A stretch of 64,000 nucleotides of DNA from Irregularibacter muris (GTDB taxonomy: Bacteria > Bacillota > Clostridia > Eubacteriales > Garciellaceae), in contig NZ_JANKAS010000005.1 of the NCBI RefSeq assembly GCF_024622505.1, positions 1 to 64,000 on the forward strand. The letters run 5' to 3'. Each line of letters begins with the position of its first letter. The first letter of the stretch is position 1. Under the pieces are notes generated by a model, which saw only the letters and a program-made list of their open reading frames with translations, searched no databases and was not told where the DNA came from. Shown here piece after piece: positions 8,355 through 16,567 of this stretch. A program made the translations under genes and the position numbers.

Positions 8355-10796
8355 TTATTTCATACCATGTTTCACCCGGTCCAGAACCTCTGCTTTTTTA
8401 GCATCATTAAAACGGGTTTGATAATCCCCTACTAAGTATCCTGTTATTCTTCTAATTCTCTCAAAGGGAATGCCCTGACTTCCTTCTTTTCTGCCACATT
8501 TTGGACATTCTTCAAAAATAATGCCATTATATCCACATACAGGATCCCTATCTAGGGGATGATTGATAGATCCATATCCTATGCCTGAATCAGCCATTAG
8601 GCGTACTACATCTTCAAAGGCCTCTATATTCATAGAGGGATCTCCATCTAATTCTATGTAGCTAATATGTCCGGCATTGGTAAGAGCATGATAAGGAGCT
8701 TCCTTGGAGATTTTATCAAAGGCTGTAATAGAATAATACACAGGAATATGAAAAGAGTTGGTATAATATTCTCGATCAGTAACTCCTTCTATAGATCCAA
8801 ATTCCTTCCTATCCAGTTTTACAAATCTTCCTGATAATCCCTCGGCCGGGGTTGCAATTAAGGTGAAATTCAAGCCATATTGTTGAGAATAGTCTTCCAT
8901 CTTGTTTCTTAGGTAACCAATAAGCTTTATTCCTAACTCTTGGGCCTCTTGGCTTTCTCCATGATGACTACCTACAAGGGCCTTTAAAAACTCTGCTAAG
9001 CCAATAAAGCCCATACTTAAGGTACCGTGTTTAATGACCTCATCTAAGGTGTCCTCCCATTGCAAGTCCTCGCTGCCTTTCCATATACCTTGCCCCATTA
9101 AAAAGGGGAAATTCTTTACCTTTTTGGCTCTTTGTATTTCAAAACGTTCCAATAATTGTTCTGCTATAAGATCTATTGTAGGCTCCATCTGGGGGCTTAA
9201 AAGGTCTACTATTTCTTGATATATATTTTCCCTCTGGACACCAGAGGATACTAAGGCTTTTTTCCATAGTCCATGGATAGTCTTTTTAAGATCCTCCTCT
9301 TGATTTATCTTTAATGCGATCTTAGGTAAATTTAAAGAGGTAAAGCTTAAATTTCCTCTCCCATAGGTAATTTCATTGTTGGCATCATACTTATTGCCAA
9401 TTACCCGGGTTCTACATCCCATATAGGTGACCTCAGTTTCTGGTCTTCCTTCTTTATAATATTGAAGGTTGAAGGGGGCATCTAGAAAACTAAAATTAGG
9501 AAATAATCTTTTAGCACTTACCCTACAGGCTAGCTTAAATAGGTCATAGTTCTTATCTTGCGAATTAAAGGATACTCCTTTTTTTACCTTAAATATACTG
9601 ATGGGGAAAATAGCTGTTTCTCCATTACCTAAACCCCTTTCGGTTGCTAAAAGAAAGTTTTCGGTAACCATCCTCCCCTCAGGACTTGTATCGGTGCCTA
9701 GGTTTACACTACTAAAGGGTACCTGGGCTCCCGCTCTAGAGTGCATGGTATTTAAATTATGTATAAAGGCTTCCATTGCCTGATAGGTCTGTTCCTTTGT
9801 TTCTTCAAAAGCCTGTCTATGGGAGGTTTTTTGTACTCTTTTCCATAGATTTTCATCTATTCTATCCCCAAGTTCTTCCTTAGCTCTTATATATTCTTCT
9901 TTTAAATAAGTCTCTTCTATTTCCAGTTTTGGTGTAGTATGGGTTTCCTTTATGGTTTTATGGATAATGGTTTTTGCCCAGTTCTTTCCCTCTTGACTTC
10001 CTAAGCAAAAATCTAATCCTTTCCCTAGATTCTCTATATAATTTCTTATAAAACTCTTTGCTACGTAGTGTCCTAGGGCATAGTCAAAGTTGGGTATGGA
10101 CTGACCACCGTGTTGGTCATTTTGATTTGCCTGGATGGCAATGGCTGCTAAGGCAGCGGCTGTAGTGATATTGCTGGGTTTCCTCAGAAAACCATGTCCT
10201 GTAGAAAAACCATTTTTGAATAGTCTTTCTATATCAATCTGGCAACAGGTTAAGGTGCCCATGGGTGCAAAATCCATATCATGGATGTGGATATCCCCTT
10301 GTTCATGGGCCCTTTCAAAAACTGGATTCATCATTTCCATCTTACAAAATTCCTTTGATACTGTGGATCCATAAAGTAGCATAGTGCCCATGGCAGTATT
10401 CCCGTTCACATTGGCATTTTCTCTTTTGGTGTCATTTTCCTTTGCATCATCTATTGTAATCCCTCTTATGGTTTTCATTATTCTGGTGTTTTGATCCCTG
10501 ATGCGGTTCCTCTCATTGCGATAAAGTATGTAGGCCTTGGCAGTCATGGCATGCCCTGACTCAATAAGTACCTTTTCTACAACATCCTGTATTTCCTCTA
10601 CCGTGGGCATTTTTCCTATGTATTTTTTACTTAAATAACCTGTAACCTCATCGGCCAATCTTTCCGCTATATCATAATCCAAATGAGACCCTTGGTTGTG
10701 AGCAACTGATTCTGCTGCCCTAAATATTGCTCTAGTAATTTTATCCTTGTTAAAAAATATTACTCTACCATCCCTTTTTTTAATCTCTTTAATCAC
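8355..10796 (-). CDS. nrdD: Anaerobic (class III) ribonucleoside-triphosphate reductase
   Basis: 813 residues. An N-terminal ATP-cone (about 3-95) gives allosteric control; the barrel follows; a C-terminal zinc site (VCGYNGIIFEECPKCG) precedes the glycyl-radical segment RRITGYLVG with G786 as the radical residue, about 28 from the end as usual. It makes dNTPs without oxygen, activated by NrdG. Start is GTG with AAGGGAG upstream. It is longer than E. coli NrdD mainly through internal insertions. Two NrdR boxes sit between promoter and start, so dATP-dependent repression is expected. Confidence 0.95.
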   Translation of the reverse strand: MIKEIKKRDGRVIFFNKDKITRAIFRAAESVAHNQGSHLDYDIAERLADEVTGYLSKKYIGKMPTVEEIQDVVEKVLIESGHAMTAKAYILYRNERNRIRDQNTRIMKTIRGITIDDAKENDTKRENANVNGNTAMGTMLLYGSTVSKEFCKMEMMNPVFERAHEQGDIHIHDMDFAPMGTLTCCQIDIERLFKNGFSTGHGFLRKPSNITTAAALAAIAIQANQNDQHGGQSIPNFDYALGHYVAKSFIRNYIENLGKGLDFCLGSQEGKNWAKTIIHKTIKETHTTPKLEIEETYLKEEYIRAKEELGDRIDENLWKRVQKTSHRQAFEETKEQTYQAMEAFIHNLNTMHSRAGAQVPFSSVNLGTDTSPEGRMVTENFLLATERGLGNGETAIFPISIFKVKKGVSFNSQDKNYDLFKLACRVSAKRLFPNFSFLDAPFNLQYYKEGRPETEVTYMGCRTRVIGNKYDANNEITYGRGNLSFTSLNLPKIALKINQEEDLKKTIHGLWKKALVSSGVQRENIYQEIVDLLSPQMEPTIDLIAEQLLERFEIQRAKKVKNFPFLMGQGIWKGSEDLQWEDTLDEVIKHGTLSMGFIGLAEFLKALVGSHHGESQEAQELGIKLIGYLRNKMEDYSQQYGLNFTLIATPAEGLSGRFVKLDRKEFGSIEGVTDREYYTNSFHIPVYYSITAFDKISKEAPYHALTNAGHISYIELDGDPSMNIEAFEDVVRLMADSGIGYGSINHPLDRDPVCGYNGIIFEECPKCGRKEGSQGIPFERIRRITGYLVGDYQTRFNDAKKAEVLDRVKHGMK

Positions 10797-10814
10797 AACG
10801 ATCTCCCTTTCCTC

Positions 10815-10830
10815 GCAGCCTATATTGTGC
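10815..10830. promoter_or_regulatory. NrdR box, start-proximal
   Basis: The right half (CTATATTGTGC) matches the NrdR consensus ACACwATATAtwGTGT; the left half is weak. Its centre is 32 bases from the centre of the second box, which is the three-turn spacing typical of NrdR site pairs. Confidence 0.6.
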
Positions 10831-10846
10831 TTTTATCTTATTAGTC

Positions 10847-10862
10847 ACACAATATATAGTAT
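10847..10862. promoter_or_regulatory. NrdR box, promoter-proximal
   Basis: ACACAATATATAGTAT differs from the NrdR consensus at one or two positions. It lies just downstream of the predicted nrdD -10 element, where repressor binding would block transcription. Confidence 0.75.
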
Positions 10863-10880
10863 CGGATTTCCACTCTGACT

Positions 10881-10910
10881 ATTCTACCATAAAAATGTTT
10901 TTCTTTCCAA
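10881..10910 (-). promoter_or_regulatory. Predicted nrdD promoter
   Basis: Minus strand TTGGAA, 18 bases, TAGAAT. The start would be near 10874, immediately before the NrdR boxes. The rest of the 10797-11111 gap holds a second AT-rich stretch and the terminator at 11058-11082. Confidence 0.55.
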
Positions 10911-11057
10911 AGCCAAAAAATCATATTATAATGATCTTTTATATTTTCTCGTTGGGATAACTACTATTTTCTTTATTTCCCTTAATAATCTAAAAATATA
11001 AATACAGAATGATCATAAAGAATAACAATGCTCTAAGGAAAAGCAACGGAGGGCATA

Positions 11058-11082
11058 GAAAAAAGCACCTATAAGGTGCCTT
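11058..11082 (-). terminator. Terminator of the aminotransferase operon
   Basis: Minus strand GCACCT-TAT-AGGTGC stem followed by TTTTTT, about 30 bases after the aminotransferase stop. Confidence 0.85.
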
Positions 11083-11111
11083 ATTTGTTTAGATAATCCT
11101 TATGGAATTTA

Positions 11112-12254
11112 TCATTGTACATTATATACCTCTTGAAAATGCTTATGGAGATATCCTTTTACTGGAACATTTAATTCTTTCAACACGGTATCCAATGCCT
11201 TTAGGGTTAAATACAGCTTTTCTTCATAACAGTTTTCCCCCATGTGTCCTATACGCATGACTTTACCATTTAAATCTCCCAGGGATCCTGCAATCATAAT
11301 CCTATGTTCCTCTAGCATTTTCTTATTGATTTCTTCAAAGGTAGTTTCCTCAGGGACCATCATTGCTGTTACCGTATTAGAAAAACTCTCCTTTGGATAT
11401 AACTCTAAGCCGACTTCAATAATACTTTTCCTCACTGCTTCAGCAATATTTTTATGTCTTTGGAATATGCCTTTATCCTCAAGAATTCTCTCCACCGCTT
11501 TATCTAGGGCATATAAATCGCTAACAGGTTGAGTATAGGGAAACCATTTTTCCTCATACCAGTTTTTCCAGCTAGATAAATTGGTATAAAAGCCCACTAT
11601 AGAGTGCTTTCTTTTTGAAATTTTATCCCAAGCTCTCTCACTTACACTTAGGATGGTTAGTCCTGGAGGTGCGGATAGACATTTCTGAGAGCCTCCTAAA
11701 AGAATGTCTACTTTCCACTGATCCGTATGTATTGCTTCTCCTCCCATAGAGGATACTGCATCTACTATACTGATTATGCCCTGATCATGGAGTAAAGGAC
11801 AGATTTTGTCTATTGGATTGGTGATACCAGAAGGGGTTTCACAGTGAACTAAAGTGGCAATTTTAAAAGGTCCATTTTTTTGTATAAAATTTTCTAATTC
11901 CGCCTTATTGATGCCCTTTCTGTAATCAGCCTTAAAATAGGTAACTTGGCCTCCATAGATTTTTGCAAAATCTCCAAAGCCATTGCCAAAAATACCATTG
12001 TCTATACATAGAACCTTGTCTCCTGGTTCAATTAAAGATGCACATGCAGCTTCTAATCCTAGAATGCCTTCACCATTGAGTACCAATACTTGGTTTTGCG
12101 TATGGAGTAGTTTCTGCAATTTTCCACACAGATCATAATAGAATTCATAAAATTGCAAATCTAAATCTGGATTGATAATGGGCTTTCCCATAGCCGCCCT
12201 TACCTCTTCATGGACATAGGTAGGGCCTGGTGTCATAATCATCATTTCTTTCAT
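11112..12254 (-). CDS. Class V PLP-dependent aminotransferase (alanine-glyoxylate / serine-pyruvate type)
   Basis: 380 residues. The MTPGPT start motif, D165 (VDAVSS, contacts the PLP ring nitrogen) and the PLP lysine K191 (GGSQKCLSAPPG) place it in the small-molecule class V aminotransferases that use glyoxylate or pyruvate as amino acceptor. GGGAGG precedes the ATG. It follows the ECF S component by 18 bases in one operon behind a structured leader, so it may act on the imported compound or its product. Relatives include PucG-type ureidoglycine aminotransferases, but no purine-degradation genes are nearby. Exact donor not assignable. Confidence 0.85.
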   Translation of the reverse strand: MKEMMIMTPGPTYVHEEVRAAMGKPIINPDLDLQFYEFYYDLCGKLQKLLHTQNQVLVLNGEGILGLEAACASLIEPGDKVLCIDNGIFGNGFGDFAKIYGGQVTYFKADYRKGINKAELENFIQKNGPFKIATLVHCETPSGITNPIDKICPLLHDQGIISIVDAVSSMGGEAIHTDQWKVDILLGGSQKCLSAPPGLTILSVSERAWDKISKRKHSIVGFYTNLSSWKNWYEEKWFPYTQPVSDLYALDKAVERILEDKGIFQRHKNIAEAVRKSIIEVGLELYPKESFSNTVTAMMVPEETTFEEINKKMLEEHRIMIAGSLGDLNGKVMRIGHMGENCYEEKLYLTLKALDTVLKELNVPVKGYLHKHFQEVYNVQ

Positions 12255-12272
12255 GTTTTTTCCTCCCTTATC

Positions 12273-12812
12273 TCAATAAAGTTTTAACTTTTTCAGTGTG
12301 GCAATTAAAGGTAATCCTATGACTGCCCCTACAAGAATTTGTATGGCATTGCCAGGTATAGAGGTCACAGGTACACTCCAATTACCATATAGTATACCTT
12401 CGGTAGCATAGTATCCTGCAATCATCCAGATTCCCCCTAAAATGATTCCAATAATATTCCACCCAAGCTCCCTAGACTTTTCTCCCTTAGTATAGGCAAT
12501 GCTCCCTATGATATATCCCATGACTCCCCTTACAATAAAGGTAAAGGGTGCCCAAGCTGCCCAGCCTGAAAATATATCAAATATAGCCATCCCAAAAGCT
12601 CCTGCTATAGCTCCTTTTTTCTTTCCATAAAGAATGGATGAAACAATGAGAGCACCGGTGCCTAGGTGTATCAGTCCTCCATTAATGGATATAGGTAGAC
12701 GAATATTGATAAATGCAGTTGCCACAAATACTATGGCGATTAATAAAGAAGTAATGACTAAATCCTTGGTATTGTACTTTTTATTTTCTACTAGTTGATT
12801 TGTACTATTCAT
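12273..12812 (-). CDS. ECF-type vitamin transporter S component
   Basis: 179 residues with about six membrane helices; the pattern around INGGLIHLGTGALIVSSILYG and GAIAGAFGMAIFDIFSG is that of ECF S components of the riboflavin/DUF1393-like class. Such proteins bind a vitamin or precursor and share the EcfA/A'/T energising module, which is not encoded here (group II). I start it at 12812, where GGGGG precedes ATG; the frame extends to 12917 through the leader without a ribosome site. First gene of a two-gene operon with the aminotransferase. Substrate unknown; a folate, pyridoxine or thiamine-precursor role cannot be chosen. Confidence 0.75.
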   Translation of the reverse strand: MNSTNQLVENKKYNTKDLVITSLLIAIVFVATAFINIRLPISINGGLIHLGTGALIVSSILYGKKKGAIAGAFGMAIFDIFSGWAAWAPFTFIVRGVMGYIIGSIAYTKGEKSRELGWNIIGIILGGIWMIAGYYATEGILYGNWSVPVTSIPGNAIQILVGAVIGLPLIATLKKLKLY

Positions 12813-12854
12813 ATCGATATCCCCCTTTGTGTAGGTCAATTGTTTTCTGTTCTT

Positions 12855-12927
12855 GAATATCCTCTGCAATACTCCATGACTCTCACTAGACATCCCACTG
12901 CCTTTATGTCCTTGCATCCATCTATTC
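12855..12927 (-). ncRNA. Structured 5' leader of the ECF transporter operon (candidate riboswitch)
   Basis: The transcript from the 12931-12959 promoter would start at the 5' arm of a closed element. Three helices can be drawn on the minus strand: GAAUA/UAUUC (12923-12927 with 12855-12859), UGCAA/UUGCA (12912-12916 with 12865-12869) and GACAU/AUGUC (12906-12910 with 12889-12893), with purine-rich joining segments. The start codon is 43 bases further on. Vitamin transporters are commonly riboswitch-controlled. No known riboswitch class is matched convincingly, and no covariation evidence is available. Confidence 0.35.
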
Positions 12928-12930
12928 TTT

Positions 12931-12959
12931 ATTGTAATATTATCTTTTTTTCTCTACAA
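12931..12959 (-). promoter_or_regulatory. Predicted promoter of the ECF transporter operon
   Basis: Minus strand TTGTAG, 17 bases, TACAAT. Transcription would start at about 12925, just at the base of the predicted leader structure. Confidence 0.5.
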
Positions 12960-13008
12960 TCATTTGCCCGTACAATTTTTATATTTTCCTAAAGTGTATG
13001 GTTACACA

Positions 13009-13044
13009 CAAAAAAGAAAAGCAATAAACTTATAAGTTTATTGC
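13009..13044 (-). terminator. Terminator of the ABC importer operon
   Basis: A perfect 24-base palindrome (GCAATAAACTTA and its complement) at 13021-13044, followed on the minus strand by TTTTCTTTTTT. It lies 20 bases after the ATPase stop. Confidence 0.85.
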
Positions 13045-13064
13045 TCTATGGACTACATATCCTT

Positions 13065-13871
13065 TTAGGATGAAAACAACATTTCATCAGTAAGCATTGC
13101 CTCTGGTTGGCTTTGTTGGAAATAGCTTAGGAGTTTTGGTATGGTTAAATTCTTTTTTTCCTCTCCCTTGCAATCTAGTATTACTTTCCCTCTATGGAGC
13201 ATAATAATGCGATCTCCCATTTCAATAGCATGTTTTAAGTTGTGGGTAACCATTAAAGTTGTCATCTGTTTTTTCTTGACTATCTTTTCTGTTAAGGCAG
13301 ATATTACTTCAGAGGTTTTAGGATCTAGAGCTGCCGTGTGTTCATCTAATAATAAAATTTCAGGACTGGTCATGGTAGACATAATTAGTGCTAAAGATTG
13401 TCTTTGTCCTCCTGAAAGTAGTCCTACCTTAGTATCTAAATTGTCTTCTAAGCCTAGGGAAAGTTCCCTAAGAATTTCTTTAAAGCCTGGGATATCTTTT
13501 TTTGAAATACCGGGAAATAAATTAAATTTCTGGCCTTTATGATTGGCCATGGATAGATTTTCTAATATGGTCATATGGGGTGCCGTTCCCCAAGTAGGAT
13601 TTTGAAATACCCTCCCCATGTATTTTGTTCTTTTATGTTCTTCTAAAAAAGAGATATCCCTATCTCCAATAAGAATTTTTCCTTGGTCTTGTATTATAGA
13701 TCCTGTAATGATATTTAGCAAAGTAGACTTTCCAGCTCCATTGCTTCCAATAATGGTGACAAACTCTCCTTTGTTAATTTGTATAGAAAAATCCTGAAAG
13801 ATACTTTTTTCATTGATGGTACCAACGTTAAAGGTCTTAGATAGATTTTGAATGTGCAACAATGGAACCAC
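13065..13871 (-). CDS. ABC importer ATPase (TrpX/Y/Z-like amino-acid uptake family)
   Basis: 268 residues with Walker A GSNGAGKST (42-50), signature LSGGQRQ and a Walker B ending LLLDEHTAALD. It powers the importer formed with the permease and binding protein of the same operon. It overlaps the permease gene by 35 bases. The listed start is GTG; a TTG three codons in, better placed after AAGAAGGGGTGG, is an alternative. The substrate follows that of the binding protein: this transporter family has predicted tryptophan/tyrosine members, but here a HutP-type leader makes histidine or another ligand possible. Confidence 0.88.
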   Translation of the reverse strand: MVPLLHIQNLSKTFNVGTINEKSIFQDFSIQINKGEFVTIIGSNGAGKSTLLNIITGSIIQDQGKILIGDRDISFLEEHKRTKYMGRVFQNPTWGTAPHMTILENLSMANHKGQKFNLFPGISKKDIPGFKEILRELSLGLEDNLDTKVGLLSGGQRQSLALIMSTMTSPEILLLDEHTAALDPKTSEVISALTEKIVKKKQMTTLMVTHNLKHAIEMGDRIIMLHRGKVILDCKGEEKKNLTIPKLLSYFQQSQPEAMLTDEMLFSS

Positions 13872-14730
13872 CCCTTCTTTTTTCTACTTTCTTCCAAGGC
13901 AGGGCTATGCCCTTTCCATAAACCGATAAAATCATCACGACAATCACAGAGGTAATCAGCTTTAAGTCTGTGGAAGGTAGCTTCAAGCGCAGGGCTAAAG
14001 CCGTACTTCCTTTATATAGGATGGACCCTAGAAGAACCATTGTCGTGGGTACCATAAGAGATATTTTTTTAAATACCATTTCCCCTATAATAATTGAGGC
14101 CAAACCCATAACAATGATACCGCCACCCATGCCAACATCAGAAAATCCTTGATGTTGAGCTACAGCAGATCCCGACAAGGCTACTAAGCCATTGGAAATC
14201 ATCAATCCCAAGCATTTAATCCTGCCCTTGTCTATCCCCAGGGACGTCACGAGAATAGGATTATCTCCTACGGCATTAACCAAAAAACCTAACCGCGTCT
14301 TGAAAAATAAGTCTAGAATAATTTTTATAACAATGGCGAGCATGGAAAGAATAATCAAAGGGTGAATCTTTCCGTCAAAAATAGTTTCAAACTGAAATAA
14401 AGCTACATTGGCCTTGCCCATTATTCTAAGGTTAATGGAATATATTCCTGTCATAACGAGGATTCCTGAAAGCAAATTGGTGATTTTAAGTTTTACATGA
14501 AGAAGTCCAGTAATTAATCCTGCCAGCATTCCCCCTATCAAAGCAAGCAAAGTAGCTATCCAAGGATTGACCCCAAAGGCCATAGCCGTTGCAGTAATGG
14601 AAGCACCCAGAGGGAAGGTTCCATCTACTGATAAATCCGGAAAATCCAATAATCTATAGGTAATATATACCCCCAGTACCATTATTCCGTATAGTAAACC
14701 CTGTTCTATTATATTACCTATAGCTCCCAT
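13837..14730 (-). CDS. ABC importer permease, branched-chain (BPD_transp_2) type
   Basis: 297 residues, about eight membrane helices, with the LDFPDLSVDGTFPLGA segment near the N-terminus that is characteristic of permeases paired with PF04392 binding proteins. It forms the membrane channel of the importer. The binding-protein stop and this ATG overlap (TAATG), and its own 3' end overlaps the ATPase gene, so all three are translationally coupled. Confidence 0.88.
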   Translation of the reverse strand: MGAIGNIIEQGLLYGIMVLGVYITYRLLDFPDLSVDGTFPLGASITATAMAFGVNPWIATLLALIGGMLAGLITGLLHVKLKITNLLSGILVMTGIYSINLRIMGKANVALFQFETIFDGKIHPLIILSMLAIVIKIILDLFFKTRLGFLVNAVGDNPILVTSLGIDKGRIKCLGLMISNGLVALSGSAVAQHQGFSDVGMGGGIIVMGLASIIIGEMVFKKISLMVPTTMVLLGSILYKGSTALALRLKLPSTDLKLITSVIVVMILSVYGKGIALPWKKVEKRRGGSIVAHSKSI

Positions 14731-15758
14731 TAGTCTTCCACACTCCCTTCTATAAACTGAGCCTTCTCTTTTATATCCTCTGGAATGCTAATGCCTAGTT
14801 TTTGGGCACTGCCTGTATTGATCAACAATTGGGTCTTTTCCCAGATGGCAATAGGTATATCCTGGGGGTTTTTCCCCGATATAATTTCTTCTGCCATCAA
14901 TCCTGTTTGGAAGCCCAACTGGTAATAGTCAATGCCTTCAGTGGCCAAGGCCCCTGCTTCCACGTGAGCCTTTTCAGCCCCAATGATTGGCACTCCTTTT
15001 TTACTACATTGATTCCCTATTAAAGACATGGAGGAGGCCACTAAGTTGTCTGTAGGAACATACAATACATCCATATCTCCTATTAACGCATCTAAGGCCT
15101 GGGGCACTTCATTTACACTGGTTATCCCTGTAGGAATAATTTCCAGAGAAAATCCTTTGGCGATTTCCTCAGCCCTTTTAATCTGTATCTCTGAATTTAC
15201 TTCACTACTATTGTATAAAATGCCCACCCTCTTAGCTTGAGGTAACAATTTTTTTAAAAGTTCAAATTGCTTTTCAATAGGTGCTATATCACTAGTACCA
15301 GTCACATTGGTATTGGGCTTTTCTAAGGATTGCACAAGACCTGCCTCCACAGGGTCAGTCACCGCTGTCATCAATATAGGAATATCCTTGGTGACATTAT
15401 AGGCAGCCTGAGCAGAAGGTGTTGCAACAGCAAAAATTAAATCTACATCTTGAGATACAAAGTTTTGAGCAATGAGTTGGGTTGTTGCCATATCCCCTTG
15501 AGCATTTTGAAATTCAATTGATAGATTTTCTCCATCTTTATATCCTTTTGAGGCCAAAGCATCAATAAATCCTTCCCGGGCACTATCCAATGCCTGATGT
15601 TCTACAAGTTGGGATATGCCGATTTTAAAAACCTTCCCCTGCTGCACTTCTAAATTTTTCCCTTCCATACTCCCAGCATCATTAGCTGCACATCCCCACA
15701 AAAGTAAAGATACCAAAACCATACAAACTACCATAAAAACTCTTCTTTTTCCTACCAT
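14730..15758 (-). CDS. Lipoprotein substrate-binding protein of ABC importer (PF04392-like)
   Basis: About 342 residues. The start at 15758 (GGAGGATGGGAGT upstream) yields a lipoprotein signal with the lipobox LLLWGC, then two alpha/beta lobes with features of the ABC_sub_bind family (KIGISQLVEHQALD; ILMTAVTDPVEAGLV). It captures the substrate outside the cell for the permease. The frame extends upstream to 15875 through the attenuator hairpin, but that part has no ribosome site. Related systems are predicted tryptophan, tyrosine or other amino-acid importers; ligand unproven. Confidence 0.85.
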   Translation of the reverse strand: MVGKRRVFMVVCMVLVSLLLWGCAANDAGSMEGKNLEVQQGKVFKIGISQLVEHQALDSAREGFIDALASKGYKDGENLSIEFQNAQGDMATTQLIAQNFVSQDVDLIFAVATPSAQAAYNVTKDIPILMTAVTDPVEAGLVQSLEKPNTNVTGTSDIAPIEKQFELLKKLLPQAKRVGILYNSSEVNSEIQIKRAEEIAKGFSLEIIPTGITSVNEVPQALDALIGDMDVLYVPTDNLVASSMSLIGNQCSKKGVPIIGAEKAHVEAGALATEGIDYYQLGFQTGLMAEEIISGKNPQDIPIAIWEKTQLLINTGSAQKLGISIPEDIKEKAQFIEGSVED

Positions 15759-15796
15759 ACTCCCATCCTCCATCTTGTTATTTTTCTTTTTTTCAA

Positions 15797-15821
15797 CAAA
15801 AAAACTCTCCCTAGGAGAGTT
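15797..15821 (-). terminator. Attenuator: intrinsic terminator in the importer leader
   Basis: Minus strand AACTCTCC and GGAGAGTT pair around the 3-base loop TAG and are followed by seven T. It sits between the consensus promoter (15993-16021) and the first start codon (15758), with no open reading frame needing termination, so it must act as a conditional terminator. The loop is itself a UAG triplet. Confidence 0.85.
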
Positions 15822-15890
15822 ATGTACATTGGCAAATAAACCATACCCTGATTTATAAAGATATAAAAAGGGCATAGATGCAATATTCTC

Positions 15891-15976
15891 CTACCATTTT
15901 ACCATTCTACTTTGTCTACTACGCTACTATGGGCAAAGCCTTTTGCCCTCTACAAAATACTTAAGCTACCATTCTA
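15891..15976 (-). promoter_or_regulatory. UAG-rich RNA leader, candidate HutP-type binding region
   Basis: In 86 bases of leader there are nine UAG triplets (15974-15976, 15966-15968, 15950-15952, 15927-15929, 15924-15926, 15919-15921, 15916-15918, 15907-15909, 15891-15893). Two clusters contain UAG-AAUGG-UA(G/A) repeats with 5-base spacers and flank a hairpin (GGGCAAA/UUUGCCC, 15931-15948). HutP of Bacillus subtilis binds clustered UAG/NAG triplets beside a terminator. The HutP-family gene lies immediately upstream. The binding itself is inference. Confidence 0.55.
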
Positions 15977-15992
15977 CAAGAAATTACAGATG

Positions 15993-16021
15993 ATTATATA
16001 CAATATTGAGTCCCTTGTCAA
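15993..16021 (-). promoter_or_regulatory. Consensus sigma-A promoter of the ABC importer operon
   Basis: Minus strand TTGACA, exactly 17 bases, TATAAT. It begins 27 bases after the hutP stop. A perfect promoter followed by a terminator fits control by antitermination rather than by promoter strength. Confidence 0.85.
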
Positions 16022-16047
16022 CATCATTTTCTGATATTTCTGTATTT

Positions 16048-16467
16048 TTATTTCATGTCCGGTAAGGAACGATGTCCTAGCCCAATGACCACTTCATTGA
16101 GATGCAGTAGTCCAATACTCATAAAGATGCATACACTGATATGCTCCCCTGATCTTGCTATACCTATTTTTCCCCCAGCATTTAGACCTGTAGCCTTAGG
16201 AGCTACCTGCATGATTGCTTCTCTCGCCGCCCCTGCTACTGCCCCATCATGCACATGGCTCTCCTTGATAATGCCGCTTCTTTTTGCTGCCACAAGAGAG
16301 CGTTCTATAATCTTGGGAATGGAAGAAATCAAATCTCCCCCGAAATCTACTCCTGTAGCTAATATCCCCTTTTCTCTATAGTCTTTAATTAATTTTTCCT
16401 CTGCGCTTCTATTGGATATAGACATTTCTACAGCCACCTTGGCCACATCTACACTTCCCCAGTTCAC
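16048..16467 (-). CDS. hutP: HutP-family RNA-binding antiterminator
   Basis: About 139 residues, matching the HutP family in length. B. subtilis HutP is a hexamer that, with L-histidine and Mg2+, binds UAG-rich RNA and prevents termination in the hut leader. Here ESHVHDGAVAGAAREA (H71, H73) and GLGH (H132) occupy the places of the metal-binding histidines, and AGGKIGIARS and SIGLLHLNEV mark the core. GTG at 16467, seven bases after GAGGAGG, is the start; the longer frame to 16548 lacks a site. No hut genes are present; its gene lies directly upstream of a UAG-rich attenuator for an ABC importer, the likely target. Confidence 0.8.
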   Translation of the reverse strand: MNWGSVDVAKVAVEMSISNRSAEEKLIKDYREKGILATGVDFGGDLISSIPKIIERSLVAAKRSGIIKESHVHDGAVAGAAREAIMQVAPKATGLNAGGKIGIARSGEHISVCIFMSIGLLHLNEVVIGLGHRSLPDMK

Positions 16468-16567
16468 TATCTCTCCTCCTCTTTGGCTCTCTTTATTTTC
16501 ATTATAGCCCTGGTAAAGAAATAAGTAAAGAAGGGAAGATGTATGCAAAGAGGTTTTGCTCCTCTTT

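Noticed and set aside
12855-12927. Tetrahydrofolate riboswitch in the ECF transporter leader
   Set aside because: GUGGGAUGUC resembles part of the THF riboswitch, but the other conserved segments (GCGUUAAGUG-like and ACGAA) are missing and the helices do not match.
15759-15875. N-terminal extension of the importer binding protein
   Set aside because: The frame stays open but runs through the attenuator hairpin, lacks a ribosome site and would hide the lipoprotein signal.
15891-15976. TRAP (MtrB) binding leader
   Set aside because: The (G/U)AG repeats could suggest TRAP, but the spacing is irregular, not 2-3 bases, and the adjacent regulator is HutP-like; no mtrB is present.
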